Made by a program: the position numbers and the translations under genes. Under the pieces are notes generated by a model. The model saw nothing but the letters and a program-made list of their open reading frames with translations, did no database searches and had not been told where the DNA came from. Positions 1-9,142 of a stretch of 64,000 bases of DNA are shown piece by piece. Each line of letters starts with the position of its first letter. Positions within the stretch are counted from its first letter, which is position 1. Where the stretch lies: assembly GCF_016859125.1 (NCBI RefSeq), contig NZ_CP069338.1:1922001-1986000 (forward strand), read 5' to 3'. Source of the DNA: Archangium violaceum. Its GTDB lineage: Bacteria; Myxococcota; Myxococcia; Myxococcales; Myxococcaceae.

Positions 1-621
1 TACCAGCGCTACCTCGGCCACCCGGACCGTCCCTCCGCCGAGCGCGCCCAGGCCCTGCTGGAGTTCGGCTTCATCCACCTGCTGCTGGACGACCCGGTGA
101 ACGCCGAGCAGCGCACCACCGAGGCCCTGGAGCTGGACAGCTGGGTGCGGCCTCCCGCCGACGCGCCCCAGAAGCAGAAGGACCTGGTGGAGCGGGTGCG
201 CGCGGCGCTCGCGGCCCGGCCCAGGCTGGAGGTGCTGCCGCGCGAGAACGCGAGCCGGCCCCAGCTCGTGCGCGCCACCTTGAAGGATCCCCGAGGCAGG
301 GCAAGCGAGGTGCTCCTGCGCCACGCGCCCGCCCCGGGAGGCCCCTACCGCGCCACGCCCATGGTGTGCGAGCAGGACACATGCGAGGGCGAGCTGCCCT
401 CCCCCACCCGCGTGGCCACCTTCACCGCGTGGTACTTCGTCGAGGCGCTCGACGCGCAGGGCAACACGGTGGCGCGGGCGGCCAACCCGCTGGCGCCGCT
501 GCAGCTCTCGGTCATCGAGCGCAAGCCCTGGTACGAGAGCCCGTGGGTCTACGCGGGTGGCGCGGCGCTGGTGGTGGGCGCGGCGTCGGTGTTCTTCATC
601 GCTTCCGACCCGCGGAAGTGA
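1..621 (+). CDS. Hypothetical protein with C-terminal membrane anchor (5' end outside window)
   Basis: The reading frame is open from the first base, so the start lies upstream; a GTG at 97 is internal, not the start. The visible 206 residues have an alanine- and leucine-rich helical start that could be the end of a repeat domain, then a beta-rich middle with a Cys pair (C-x4-C) in an extracellular-looking segment. A single hydrophobic stretch lies close to the C-terminus (about the last 25 residues) and is followed by a short basic tail. That arrangement is common in myxobacterial proteins with tetratricopeptide or PEGA-like regions, but the diagnostic part is missing. The 3' end overlaps the convergent gene by 26 bp. 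Function unknown. Confidence 0.75.
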   Translation, partial: YQRYLGHPDRPSAERAQALLEFGFIHLLLDDPVNAEQRTTEALELDSWVRPPADAPQKQKDLVERVRAALAARPRLEVLPRENASRPQLVRATLKDPRGRASEVLLRHAPAPGGPYRATPMVCEQDTCEGELPSPTRVATFTAWYFVEALDAQGNTVARAANPLAPLQLSVIERKPWYESPWVYAGGAALVVGAASVFFIASDPRK

Positions 622-1261
622 GCGCGAGCGAGCGGTACGCCTTCGACTCGTTGAAGGTGGGGATGTCCGTGGGGCGCTGGCTCCACCAGTTCATCACCAG
701 CGTCACCCGTAGCCGCGAGGTGCCCGGCAGCTTCCCGTCGGGAATCTGGTTGTTCGCATCCAGCACGCCGTGGGTGAGATCTCCGCGGAAGTAGACGAAG
801 CGGTTGGGCTTCGGGGCCGCCAGGTCGAAGTCGTCCGTGTCCGGCGCGAGCGAGGGGTTGTCCTCGCGGGGCGGGGCCTTCGTCACCGCGAGCGCCCCGC
901 CCCGGACGCTGTTCATGAATAGCAGGGAGGTGAAGCGCGGGTGCACGAGCGGACCGCCGCGCAGGGCGAGCTTCTCGTCCCGGTCCTGGTGGAAGTCCAC
1001 CTGCACGTCCGTGGTGCGCATGCGCGAGAACCACCACTCGACGCCCGCGAGGCCCCGGCGCACCGGCACGCGCGGACGCAGCTCGAGGATGACCTGCTCC
1101 ACGATGTTGGTGGGCTCGCCGAGCTCGTACCAGAAGGTCGTCTGGTATGTCTGACGCAGGCGCTCGGTGCCCAGCGCGCGGACCTTGCGCCACAGCCGCG
1201 AGAAGTCGGCGTCGGGGAGGGCATGGTCGTGGATGTGGACGAGGGGGGCGCGGGGAGGCAT
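596..1261 (-). CDS. 2OG-Fe(II) oxygenase-like protein
   Basis: A 221-residue soluble protein. It has an H-x-D pair (VDFHQDRDEK, about residues 92-101), a distal His (GDLTHGVLD, about residue 163) and a following Arg-rich strand (SRLRVTLVMNWW). These match the iron-binding H-x-D...H triad and the 2-oxoglutarate-binding Arg of the cupin-fold Fe(II)/2-oxoglutarate dioxygenases. This suggests a hydroxylase of a small molecule or peptide; the substrate cannot be read from sequence. The ATG at 1261 is the first in the frame; no strong ribosome-binding site is visible. It lies just downstream of the membrane glycosyltransferase gene on the same strand (31-bp gap) and may be co-transcribed. Assignment rests on motifs only. 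Confidence 0.6.
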   Translation of the reverse strand: MPPRAPLVHIHDHALPDADFSRLWRKVRALGTERLRQTYQTTFWYELGEPTNIVEQVILELRPRVPVRRGLAGVEWWFSRMRTTDVQVDFHQDRDEKLALRGGPLVHPRFTSLLFMNSVRGGALAVTKAPPREDNPSLAPDTDDFDLAAPKPNRFVYFRGDLTHGVLDANNQIPDGKLPGTSRLRVTLVMNWWSQRPTDIPTFNESKAYRSLALTSAGRKR

Positions 1262-1292
1262 GGCGGAGCGGGACTCTACGCCATCCGGGGCG

Positions 1293-2420
1293 TCAGTAGG
1301 CCCAGACGCCGATGAGGTACCCGTGCGTCACCTTGTGGTTGAAGAACAGGACGTAGCCCGCCAGGGGCCAGCGCAACCAGGCCGGCCACGTGGCGAGCCA
1401 GTCCCCCAACCAGAACAGCAGGGGGAAGAGCACGGCGCCGAACCGGAAGGCGTTCGCGAAGTCACCCTGCGGCAGCATCACGGCCAACGAGAGCAGCCCG
1501 TAGAGGGCGAGCGGCCGGCTCTGGCGAAGCATCGCCAGGGAGACCGCGAGCAACACGGCGAAGAAGATGCCCCGCCGCAGCGACCACCCGCCCACGTGCT
1601 GCCCGGGGTTTCCGAACCAGAGGGTGCGCAGCGCGCTCCACGCGGAGTCCACGTGCTGCCAGTGCGCCTGGGCATGGAGGTGCGCGAGCGGCTCCCCCGT
1701 ATCCATCCACTCGACGGCCAGCAGGCCTCCGAACGCCGCGAGCGACAGGACTCCGATTCCGGCGAAGCGCACGAGCCGGTCACGCTCCCCGCGTGCGCGC
1801 TCGGCCAGCAGGAGCGCCGCGGCCACCGCCACGAACACGCCCTGGTTGCGCGTCCACACGCACAGCGCGGCGAACAGCGCCGTCAGCCAGAACCGCTCCT
1901 TCCAGGCGGACAGGAAGGCGCCGAAGGACAGCAGCAGGAACAGCCCCTCGGTGTGGTGCGAGTGCAGGGCATAGCTGGCCGGGGTGTAGAGGAAGAAGAA
2001 CCACCCCCACCCCGTCCGGGGAGCGAGCGGGAAGATCGCGTCCCCCTCCGAACCTCGCCGCTGCGCCCAGAAGACGAACGCCAGCAGGCAGGCCGAGGAC
2101 AGCACGCACCCCACCAACTGCGGAGGCACTCCGCCGCCGAGGAGCGCCCGCACCAGGCGCACCATCATGGGGTAGAGCGGCAGGAACGCCCACGTATGCG
2201 GGGTGTACCCCTCCGTCGCGATGGAGCTGTAGAAGGAGGCATCCCACTTCTGCAACCCCTCGAGCAGCGGAAAGCCCCGGCGATGCGCGGTCGACGCCCA
2301 CAGCCCGAAGTGGTGGACCAGCATGAGCACGCCGAGCCCCAGTGCGAGCCAGGGCTTTCGCGATGAGCCCGTGGCCTCCGTAGAGCCGGACCCGGACGAC
2401 GTTGTCTCCACCTTCCTCAT
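1293..2420 (-). CDS. PIG-V-like membrane mannosyltransferase family protein
   Basis: A polytopic membrane protein of about 375 residues with roughly 8-10 hydrophobic segments. The first loop carries KWDASFYSSIATEGY, the W-D-x-x-x-Y acidic motif of GPI-mannosyltransferase-2 (PIG-V)-like and related GT-C transferases, followed by the FLPLYPMMVR segment typical of that family. GT-C enzymes use lipid-linked sugars at the outer face of the membrane; the acceptor here is unknown. I prefer the ATG at 2420 (MRKVETTSS) because the upstream extension to 2513 is Pro/Trp-rich and runs into the end of hutD. It is downstream of hutD on the same strand. Confidence 0.7.
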   Translation of the reverse strand: MRKVETTSSGSGSTEATGSSRKPWLALGLGVLMLVHHFGLWASTAHRRGFPLLEGLQKWDASFYSSIATEGYTPHTWAFLPLYPMMVRLVRALLGGGVPPQLVGCVLSSACLLAFVFWAQRRGSEGDAIFPLAPRTGWGWFFFLYTPASYALHSHHTEGLFLLLSFGAFLSAWKERFWLTALFAALCVWTRNQGVFVAVAAALLLAERARGERDRLVRFAGIGVLSLAAFGGLLAVEWMDTGEPLAHLHAQAHWQHVDSAWSALRTLWFGNPGQHVGGWSLRRGIFFAVLLAVSLAMLRQSRPLALYGLLSLAVMLPQGDFANAFRFGAVLFPLLFWLGDWLATWPAWLRWPLAGYVLFFNHKVTHGYLIGVWAY

Positions 2421-2509
2421 GCGCGGCCGGGTGTACCACGCCCTGGGCACATGAGCTGACGACCACGGCCATTTCCCCTCTCCCAAAGGGAGAGGGGGTA
2501 TCGATCCTC

Positions 2510-3097
2510 TCACGTCCCTGAAGAGGATGACTCGCGGCGGGTCAGGTGGATGACGATCACCCTGGCGCCCTCATCGCTCCGCAATACCAGCGGCCCTGGC
2601 GCTTCGAGCCAGAGCGTCTCCTCCCCGGCCAACGGTGTCCCGGACAGCGAGGCCCGGCCCTCGACACCATGGAGCAACACGCTCCCCGTCCCCGGGACCG
2701 TGCGTGTCCCTCCCGGAGCCAGATGGACCACCTCGAGCGAGGCTTCGACCAGGGCCCGGTCCACCATGAGGTTGAAGTCGCGCACCGGACCCTCGAGCAG
2801 ACGGCAGGAGGTCTCCGCCTCGCCGGGAAACACGAACGGAGGTGAGCGCCGGTCGAGCACCACCTCCGGCGCCCCTCCGAGGGTCAGCGCCATCCCCGCG
2901 CCCTCCAGCACCAGGAGGGTCCGCTCGATACCGGGGAACACGGAGAAGGGCCCGGAGGCCGCGACCGAGGCGATCGACAACCGAGCCAGGAAGCGAGCCG
3001 GCTCGGAGGGATGGGGCAGCTTCAACAGCTCGCGGGTCACCCCGCCCCCGTTCTTCCAGGGCATGTCACGGTAGTCAGAGGGTCCGAGTCGTCTCAT
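2510..3097 (-). CDS. hutD: HutD/Ves family protein
   Basis: A 195-residue cupin-like protein. The N-terminal MPWKNGGGVTREL segment is the signature of HutD (histidine utilisation) and Ves proteins; further hallmarks are the PFSVFPGIERTLLVLEG strand and the later DFNLMVDR motif. Family members are bicupins proposed to act on or sense intermediates of histidine breakdown, or in environmental stress. No other hut gene is adjacent, so a link to histidine catabolism here is only by family. Start ATG at 3097; a GTG directly before it is also possible. It is divergent from the trehalase gene. Confidence 0.85.
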   Translation of the reverse strand: MRRLGPSDYRDMPWKNGGGVTRELLKLPHPSEPARFLARLSIASVAASGPFSVFPGIERTLLVLEGAGMALTLGGAPEVVLDRRSPPFVFPGEAETSCRLLEGPVRDFNLMVDRALVEASLEVVHLAPGGTRTVPGTGSVLLHGVEGRASLSGTPLAGEETLWLEAPGPLVLRSDEGARVIVIHLTRRESSSSGT

Positions 3098-3191
3098 CAC
3101 CCGTCAACATGACACGTCCCCGCCCACCGTCCCATTGCATGCATCCGACTGGATGACGAGCTTCACCCTCGCAGGCGAGGGGGGAAAGCAC

Positions 3192-4895
3192 ATGCAAGGC
3201 ACTCGACGTTCGCGCATGCCCTCATGGGGACCGGGGCTCATCGTCACGCTCTCGATGGTCGCGAGCGCCGCACCCGAGCCGGCCGGAGGCGGATACGGGG
3301 ATGTCCGCGCGTACATCTCGCGCACCTGGGATGTGCTGACACGCACCATGGACAACTGTGAGGTCCTGAAGGATCCCAAGGTCCCGGAGCGCTCGGTGCT
3401 CTACCTGCCCAGGGACATCCCCGAGCCCGCGTCGGTCCAGCAACTGCGCCAGAAATGTCCCCAGGTGCGAATCCAACGCCTGCCTTCGGACATCACCGCG
3501 CCGGGCCAGGTGGACGTGCGCGCCCTCGAGGCGCAGGGACTGCTCTACCTGGAGCATCCGTATGTCGTGCCCGGCGGCATGTTCAACGAGATGTACGGAT
3601 GGGACAGCTACTTCATCATCCGCGGGCTGCTGCGTGACGGGCGGCGGGAGCTGGCGCGGAACATGGTGCGCAACTTCTTCTTCGAGATCGAACACTACGG
3701 GGCAGTGCTCAACGCCAACCGGACCTACTACCTCACCCGCTCGCAGCCGCCCTTCCTTTCCTCGATGGTGATGGCGGTCCACGAAACCCTGGGCGCGGAA
3801 GAGCGACGCGCGTGGCTGGCCGAGGCCTACCCGCACCTGGTCCGCGACTACGAGATGTGGACCCAGGGGGCCCACCTGGCGGGGGACACGGGGCTGTCGC
3901 GCTACTTCGACCATGGCCAGGGGCCGGTCCCCGAGCTCTCGACGCACGATCGCTACTACCGCGATGTGGTGGGCTACCTCGTCCGCCACCCCGAGGCAGG
4001 CAAACCCTTCCTGCGCGAAGTGGGCCCAAAGGCCCCGGTGCCGACCCCGACGAGCCCCGTGTTCGCCCTGCAGGTGTGTGAGCAGACCCTCGGGACCACC
4101 TCCTGCACCACCCAGGAGGCCCTCACCCTCACCGAGGACTACTACAAGGGTGACCGCAGCATGCGCGAGTCCGGGTTCGACATCTCCTTCCGCTTCGGAC
4201 CCTTCAGCGCGCGGACCCACCACTACGCCGGCGTGGACCTGAACAGCCTGCTGTACAAGACGGAGACGGACCTGGAGCGCATCAGCACGGCCCTGGGCCG
4301 CGCCGATGAAGCACGCAGGTGGCGGGAGCGCGCCGCGCGGCGCAAGCAGCTGATGGACAAGTACCTGTGGGATGCCGAGCGCGGCATGTACTTCGACCAT
4401 GACTTCACGACCGGCCAGCGCTCGAATTACGAATACGCGACGACCTTCTATCCACTCTGGGCGGGGCTGGCGTCTCCCGAGCAGGCGCGGGCCCTGGTGG
4501 GCAGGCTCTCCCACTTCGAACAACCCGGTGGGCTGGCGATGAGCCGGCAGGAGACCAACACCCAGTGGGACTACCCCTTTGGGTGGGCCCCCATCCACCT
4601 GCTCACCATCGAGGGGCTGCGCCGCTACGGCTACGACACGGACGCCGACCGGCTCTCCCGGAAGTTCCTCGACACGGTCGCCGAGAACTTCCGCCGCGAT
4701 GGGACCATCCGGGAGAAGTACAACGTGGTGACGCGCTCGTCGGAGATGAAGCGCATCGTGGGCTACACGGAGAACGTCGCCGGCTTCGGGTGGACCAACG
4801 GCGTCTTCCTGGAGCTCTTGCACGGGCTCCAGCCGGAGCCCGCTCGCCGCGTGGGACGCAAACCGCCCCCCTCGCCAAGGGAACAACGTCCGTAG
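3192..4895 (+). CDS. treA: Periplasmic trehalase (GH37)
   Basis: Hydrolyses alpha,alpha-trehalose to two glucose. The protein of about 567 residues carries both GH37 signatures: PGGMFNEMYGWDSYF near residue 130 and QWDYPFGWAP near residue 460. A C-terminal ENVAGFGWTNGVFLEL block holds the catalytic acid/base region. The ATG at 3192 is chosen because a purine-rich site (GAGGGG) precedes it and the resulting N-terminus has a basic start followed by a hydrophobic signal segment ending near AAPEPAGG, so export is likely. The length is usual for secreted bacterial trehalases. It is a single gene, convergent with the MFS gene 30 bp away. The C-terminal 20 residues are Pro/Arg-rich and probably not functional. 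Confidence 0.93.
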   Translation: MQGTRRSRMPSWGPGLIVTLSMVASAAPEPAGGGYGDVRAYISRTWDVLTRTMDNCEVLKDPKVPERSVLYLPRDIPEPASVQQLRQKCPQVRIQRLPSDITAPGQVDVRALEAQGLLYLEHPYVVPGGMFNEMYGWDSYFIIRGLLRDGRRELARNMVRNFFFEIEHYGAVLNANRTYYLTRSQPPFLSSMVMAVHETLGAEERRAWLAEAYPHLVRDYEMWTQGAHLAGDTGLSRYFDHGQGPVPELSTHDRYYRDVVGYLVRHPEAGKPFLREVGPKAPVPTPTSPVFALQVCEQTLGTTSCTTQEALTLTEDYYKGDRSMRESGFDISFRFGPFSARTHHYAGVDLNSLLYKTETDLERISTALGRADEARRWRERAARRKQLMDKYLWDAERGMYFDHDFTTGQRSNYEYATTFYPLWAGLASPEQARALVGRLSHFEQPGGLAMSRQETNTQWDYPFGWAPIHLLTIEGLRRYGYDTDADRLSRKFLDTVAENFRRDGTIREKYNVVTRSSEMKRIVGYTENVAGFGWTNGVFLELLHGLQPEPARRVGRKPPPSPREQRP

Positions 4896-4925
4896 CCGGA
4901 GCGGCGGCGGCTTCGGAGCCCGCGC

Positions 4926-6215
4926 TCAGTCCGAGGCGACGGCGGTCTCGGGCGCGCCGTCCCCGGGCAGGGGCTCACGGGCCGCGCGCTCCACATCGTC
5001 CACCTGCCGCAGCTCGGGGAAGGCCCAGGCCCAGAGCCCCACCACCACCAGCGTCCCCAACGCGCCCGCCACCACCGAGGATACCGCCCCGATATGCTCG
5101 GCGAACGCGCCCGCGCGGAACTCGCCCAGCTCGTTGGAGGCGCCGACGCACATCATGTTCACCGCGCCCACGCGGCCCCGCATGTCGTCCGGCGTGGACA
5201 CCAGCTCGAGCGTGCCGCGGATCACCACACTCACCATGTCTCCGGCCCCCGCCACCGCCAGGGCCACGACGGACAGGGGCAGTGAGCGGCTCACGCCGAA
5301 CACGAGCGTCGCCACGCCGAAGATGGCCACCGAGATGAACATCTTCCACCCGGCCCGTCCACCCAGGGGACGCGTGGCGAGGAAGAGGGCCACCACCGCC
5401 GCGCCCGCCGCCGGTGCGCTGCGCAGCAACCCCAGCCCCCCGGGCCCGGTGTGCAGCACGTCGCGCGCGTAGATGGGCAGCAGCGCCACCGCGCCACCGA
5501 GCAGCACCGCGAACAGGTCCAGGGTGATGCTGCCCAGCAGCAGCCGCTGCCGGCGCACGAAGCGGAACCCCGCCAGGAGCGTCTCCAGGGAGAACGACTC
5601 ACTGGAGGCGCTGCCCGTCCGCACCTTCAGGGAGAGCATCCACACCACGGTGAGCGCGCACAGCGTGGCCGAGCCGACATAGGCCCCCGTGGCGCCCGCC
5701 CACGCATAGAGGGCCCCCCCCACGGCGGGACCGGCGATGGTGGCCACCTGCCAGGTGGTGGAGTTGACCGCGATGGCGCGCGTGAGCTCCTCGGGAGGCA
5801 CCAGATGCGGCGTGATGGCGGAGCCCGCGGGCGAGTAGAAGGCGCGCGCGGTCCCGAAGAGCACCAACACGCCGTAGACGAACCGCACGTCCTGGATGTG
5901 GCCCAACGTGAAGGAGAGCAGCAGCAGGCTGCACAACAGCATCACCAACTGGCACACCACCAGGATGAGGCGCCGGTCCACGCGATCGGCCACCTGTCCG
6001 CCGATGAGGCAGAAGGCGAAGAAGGGCAGGAACTGCGCCAGACCCGTGTAGCCCAGGGCCAGGGCACTCCCGGTCAGCTCGTACACCTGCCAGCCAATGG
6101 CCACGGATTCGATCTGCACGGCGAGCACCGCGCACAGGCGTGCCAGCTGGTAGATGCGGAAGTCACGGTGGCGGAAGACGGAAGGAGGGCGGGCTGACGG
6201 GTCGGGAGAGGCCAT
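4926..6215 (-). CDS. MFS transporter (EntS-like exporter family)
   Basis: A 12-helix major facilitator of about 429 residues. It has the loop 2-3 motif GGQVADRVDRRLI (the G-x-x-x-D-R-x-G-R-R variant), a YSPAGSAITPHLVPPEELTRAIAVNST segment around helix 4-5, and the GGRAGWKMF loop at the second-half equivalent. This is typical of the MFS_3/EntS-like group that exports siderophores or other small molecules. The ATG at 6215 fits the usual start (MASPDPSARPPSVFRHRDFR); an in-frame ATG at 6260 would add 15 residues. Substrate unknown. It is followed by nothing on the same strand and convergent with the trehalase gene. Confidence 0.85.
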   Translation of the reverse strand: MASPDPSARPPSVFRHRDFRIYQLARLCAVLAVQIESVAIGWQVYELTGSALALGYTGLAQFLPFFAFCLIGGQVADRVDRRLILVVCQLVMLLCSLLLLSFTLGHIQDVRFVYGVLVLFGTARAFYSPAGSAITPHLVPPEELTRAIAVNSTTWQVATIAGPAVGGALYAWAGATGAYVGSATLCALTVVWMLSLKVRTGSASSESFSLETLLAGFRFVRRQRLLLGSITLDLFAVLLGGAVALLPIYARDVLHTGPGGLGLLRSAPAAGAAVVALFLATRPLGGRAGWKMFISVAIFGVATLVFGVSRSLPLSVVALAVAGAGDMVSVVIRGTLELVSTPDDMRGRVGAVNMMCVGASNELGEFRAGAFAEHIGAVSSVVAGALGTLVVVGLWAWAFPELRQVDDVERAAREPLPGDGAPETAVASD

Positions 6216-6316
6216 GCTGGAGGGCGGCTCTAACGCAAGCGGCGCGCGCCCGCCAGCCACAGAAGGAGCGAGCAGGCCAGGGAGCGATAGGTGCGCTCAT
6301 GGAGGGAACGAGCGCC

Positions 6317-6718
6317 CTAGGCCTCTCGCAGGAGCGAGGCGATCATCAGGCGCAGTGTGCGGAGCTGGGGCGCCTTCAGCTTGCGCACCGAGCGCATCAG
6401 CCGACGGACCTGAGCACCCTCGGGCTCAACGGGAGGAGTGGGCGCCCACGAGGGAGGTCGCTCGGAGGAGAACCCGAGCAGGAGATCCGCCGGAATCCGG
6501 AGCGTCACGCACAAGCGCCACAATGACAGGACGCTGGGCAGCATCAACCCCCGCTCCAGCCGACCATAGACCTCCGTGGCCATGCCGATGCGCTCGGCCA
6601 CATCCACCTGCGTCAGGCCCGCCTGGAGCCGCGCCGCGCGAGCCACCTCACCGAGTCTCTTGGACAATCGGCGCCGCAGGTCATCCTGCGTCCCGGATTG
6701 GGTACGACTCCCCTTCAC
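6317..6718 (-). CDS. XRE-family helix-turn-helix regulator
   Basis: A small DNA-binding protein of about 133 residues. The helix-turn-helix is RLGEVARAARLQAGLTQVDV followed by AERIGMATEVYGRLERG and PSVLSLWRLCVTLRIPADLLLGF, a textbook Cro/CI-type XRE domain in the first 75 residues. After it comes a basic tail (MRSVRKLKAPQLRTLRLM) that probably dimerises or binds DNA. The open frame extends upstream to 6997 but that part is not XRE-like, so I use the GTG at 6718; the true start is uncertain and no clear ribosome-binding site was found. Target unknown. Confidence 0.75.
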   Translation of the reverse strand: MKGSRTQSGTQDDLRRRLSKRLGEVARAARLQAGLTQVDVAERIGMATEVYGRLERGLMLPSVLSLWRLCVTLRIPADLLLGFSSERPPSWAPTPPVEPEGAQVRRLMRSVRKLKAPQLRTLRLMIASLLREA

Positions 6719-6969
6719 TGCCGGAGACCGCTCGGAAGTTCTGGCCACAGCCCACCAAAAAACAACGCTCCGCCGAGAGCTGCCAGGCATCTCGGGGTGC
6801 GTTGTAGACAATGCCCCGCCATGACGCGGGAACACCGTCGCTGGGAGAACTCGCCATATACATACGGAACACCGCTGGCAGTCGGTGGATACCGCATGTG
6901 ACTTCTGCGGTAGATGTCCCAGCACAACCTCCCAGGACGTGCAAGCTCGGCCTGCGCGAGCGCCCCGCC

Positions 6970-7678
6970 CACCTGCGCCACCGACTGATGGGCTCACGGA
7001 TCAAGTGGGTGCGCACCTCGTCCTTCGTCTCCACGAGCTCCACCGCCGTGGTCAGCAGGTCGAGCATGGCCGAGAGCTCCGGCAGCTTGCCCGTGAGAGG
7101 GCGCCTGCTCCACCTCCAGCGCGACATACGGAGGCACCACCTGGGAGCAGACCTGGAGCCGCCACGCCTCGGTGGGCTCCCACTGCGCGCGCTCGCCGGG
7201 CATCAACACCACGGCGGAGGCGCCCGTGTGGACGTTGTCGGCCTCGTAGATGAGACCCAGGTCCATCCCAATGTCCTTGTACCGCTGGCCGCGCCTCACC
7301 GCAACCAACCCCGAGCATGTCGCCCTCGGCCATCGCGTCCAGCGACTGCTTGAGGAGCGAGGTCATCTCAGAGAGGTGGGCGATCGGAACCAAGCGTCGA
7401 GCGCATGAAGTACGCCTCGGCGCCACCGCTCTGACAACCACCTCGCATGAGTGAGGCCTATTCAGCCGGAATACGCCCCTCCCCTCGGGCATGCCCGCGT
7501 GCTTCAGCGGCCTGGGCTCCGTGGCCGCGGGCCTGGCCGCCACCGGCCTGGTCGTCTGCGTGGAGGGCGTCGAGGTCTGGAGCGTGGCGGCGCGCGCCGG
7601 AGGCTTGGGCCGGGACACCTTGGGAGACGGCAGGGTTGCTGAGCGGGACAACGTCTTGCCGATGCGGAAAGCGGACAT
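6970..7678 (-). pseudogene. Frameshifted hypothetical protein
   Basis: Translation starts well at ATG 7678 with a GAGGAG site 6 bp upstream, giving a Ser/Thr/Pro-rich N-terminus (MSAFRIGKTLSRS...). The plausible protein then jumps frames twice: a second segment (YKDIGMDLGLIYEADNVHTG, about 7308-7090) and a third (LPELSAMLDLLTTAVELVE, about 7080-6975) lie in the other two minus-strand frames. None of the three alone makes a convincing protein. I read this as one gene broken by at least two small indels. Family not recognised; the disordered N-terminus plus a structured C-terminal part is common in myxobacterial proteins of unknown role. Confidence 0.6.
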
Positions 7679-7892
7679 GGGGGACTCCTCGAGAAGTTCG
7701 ACGGATGGTTTTGGAAGACCCAGGGGAACCCCTTACACCGGAATCCATAGCCATGAGCGACGCCCGGAATGCAATCATCCAGCTTTACATGAAATGCCGT
7801 CAAATAACGCTTTGATTTGAAGTTGAACAGTCGGCAGTTTTAGTAAGACATTGGCTTCGGCCAACTCCGTACAATCCAATCAGGAGAAGCTC

Positions 7893-8423
7893 ATGACGAG
7901 GAACGTGAAGCGTTTCCTGGCTGCCTCGCTGCTGTCCCTCACGCCGTCGATCGCGTTCGCCGGGCAGGTTGAGTCCGGCTTCCTGGACTTCCTCTCCCAG
8001 CGTGACGAGTACGTCACCGTCCGGGAGGGGGCGGTCCAGGTTCCCGCGCTGCGCAACGGGCCGGTGGCGTCCATCGCCCCCGCCCTGGAGAACTTCTCCC
8101 TGGGCCTCCAGGTGGTGACGGGGACGTTCAACGGCGTGTTCAACCCCTACCCTGTGCCCACGGCCAACTATGGCGGGTTCCAGGTCGACGCCCCCGCCCC
8201 CACGCCGCTGGTGGCCCAGGAGTACTACTGGACGGTCGATCCGGCGAACCCGGCCGGCGCGAAGACGTGTGTCTGGCGGGTGGAGGTCAGCGACGTCGGC
8301 GGTTCCTGCTCGGCGCAGGTCTTCTACGGCACCTACGGCGGCGCCGTCTGCACGCTCGACGAGGCCAACTCCTTCATCAACCCAACCACGTGCGAGACGC
8401 AGATCATCACCATCATCCAGTGA
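7893..8423 (+). CDS. Secreted hypothetical protein
   Basis: A 176-residue protein with a classical signal peptide: a basic N-terminus (MTRNVKRF), hydrophobic core and an A-F-A-G cleavage site near residue 24. The mature part is acidic and contains four Cys in its second half (KTCVWRVE, GSCSAQV, AVCTLDE, TTCETQ) that could form two disulfides. The start at 7893 is supported by AGGAG 5-6 bp upstream; an upstream in-frame start at 7851 would hide the signal sequence. I recognise no family. Single gene in a low-GC upstream region that probably holds its promoter. Confidence 0.75.
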   Translation: MTRNVKRFLAASLLSLTPSIAFAGQVESGFLDFLSQRDEYVTVREGAVQVPALRNGPVASIAPALENFSLGLQVVTGTFNGVFNPYPVPTANYGGFQVDAPAPTPLVAQEYYWTVDPANPAGAKTCVWRVEVSDVGGSCSAQVFYGTYGGAVCTLDEANSFINPTTCETQIITIIQ

Positions 8424-8540
8424 GCTGAGCCGTGCACCGTCTGGGGTGGCTGCGCAGACAGCCCCCCAGGCGGGAGGGTTTGAGCCGGACGCGCGCCTGG
8501 AGCGCCGTGCGCCGCCCCTCTCGTCAGGCCGAGTCCTGGA

Positions 8541-9015
8541 TGTTGTTCAGGAAGCCTCCGCTGCCCGCAGCACCTTGGCTTCACCTGGGGGCCTGTTGCC
8601 CCGTATTCCTCTCCGCGCTGCCGTTCTTCTCGGGCATCGGTGTCGTCTGGTCGGTGGTGATGCTCGCCGGTGGCGTGCTCACCGGGGGGCGGGAGCCTCA
8701 TGCAGCAGGGCGCTCCCTCCGGAGCCGGCGGTGCGCGCGGCCCGCTCGGCCGAGCACCCGCTCTTCCTGCCAGTCTTCACGGTGCTCACGTTCATTCAGG
8801 CGTTCCTCTCGTTGAGCCTCGGCCTCGTGCCGGTGCTCGGCCATGACCAACGGCGTGCGCTCGCCGCTTTCGGAGCGGAGGAAGGGACGCCCTCGCCCGA
8901 GGAGCGCCGTCTCGGGCGTTGGGTGCTCGCGGGCACGCTCTTGTGTGCGGCGGCGCTGTTCCTCACCTGGGGGCGGGGATCGATATCGTGGTGGTGCGAG
9001 CTCGGTCGCAATTGA
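8541..9015 (+). pseudogene. Frameshifted small membrane protein
   Basis: Two hydrophobic halves lie in different frames. The first runs from ATG 8541 (MLFRKPPLPAAPWLHLGACC, with a helix FLSALPFFSGIGVVWSVVML) to about 8700. The second (HPLFLPVFTVLTFIQAFLSL, then GRWVLAGTLLCAAALFLTWG) runs in the next frame to a stop at 9015. Together they make a credible protein of about 155 residues with four transmembrane helices and a polar loop rich in Glu (EEGTPSPEERRLG). The frame change at about 8690-8720 implies a one- or two-base indel or an assembly error. Function unknown. Confidence 0.5.
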
Positions 9016-9142
9016 TGTGACCCGGGCCGCGCGTCCGCTGAGGACCGCGACGAGGATTCTCGTGACGTTGCTCGGATGGGTGATGTAGTTGGTGTTCGTC
9101 TTCAAGCCGATCACCCGAAGCGCCATGAGAAAAGAGCGTGAG

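Noticed and set aside
3222-4886. 554-codon minus-strand frame across the trehalase gene
   Set aside because: Antisense frame kept open by third-position GC bias; the plus strand has both GH37 signatures.
8170-9015. 281-codon plus-strand frame as one protein
   Set aside because: Its first half is a shadow of the secreted protein gene; only the last 90 codons look real and belong to the frameshifted membrane protein.
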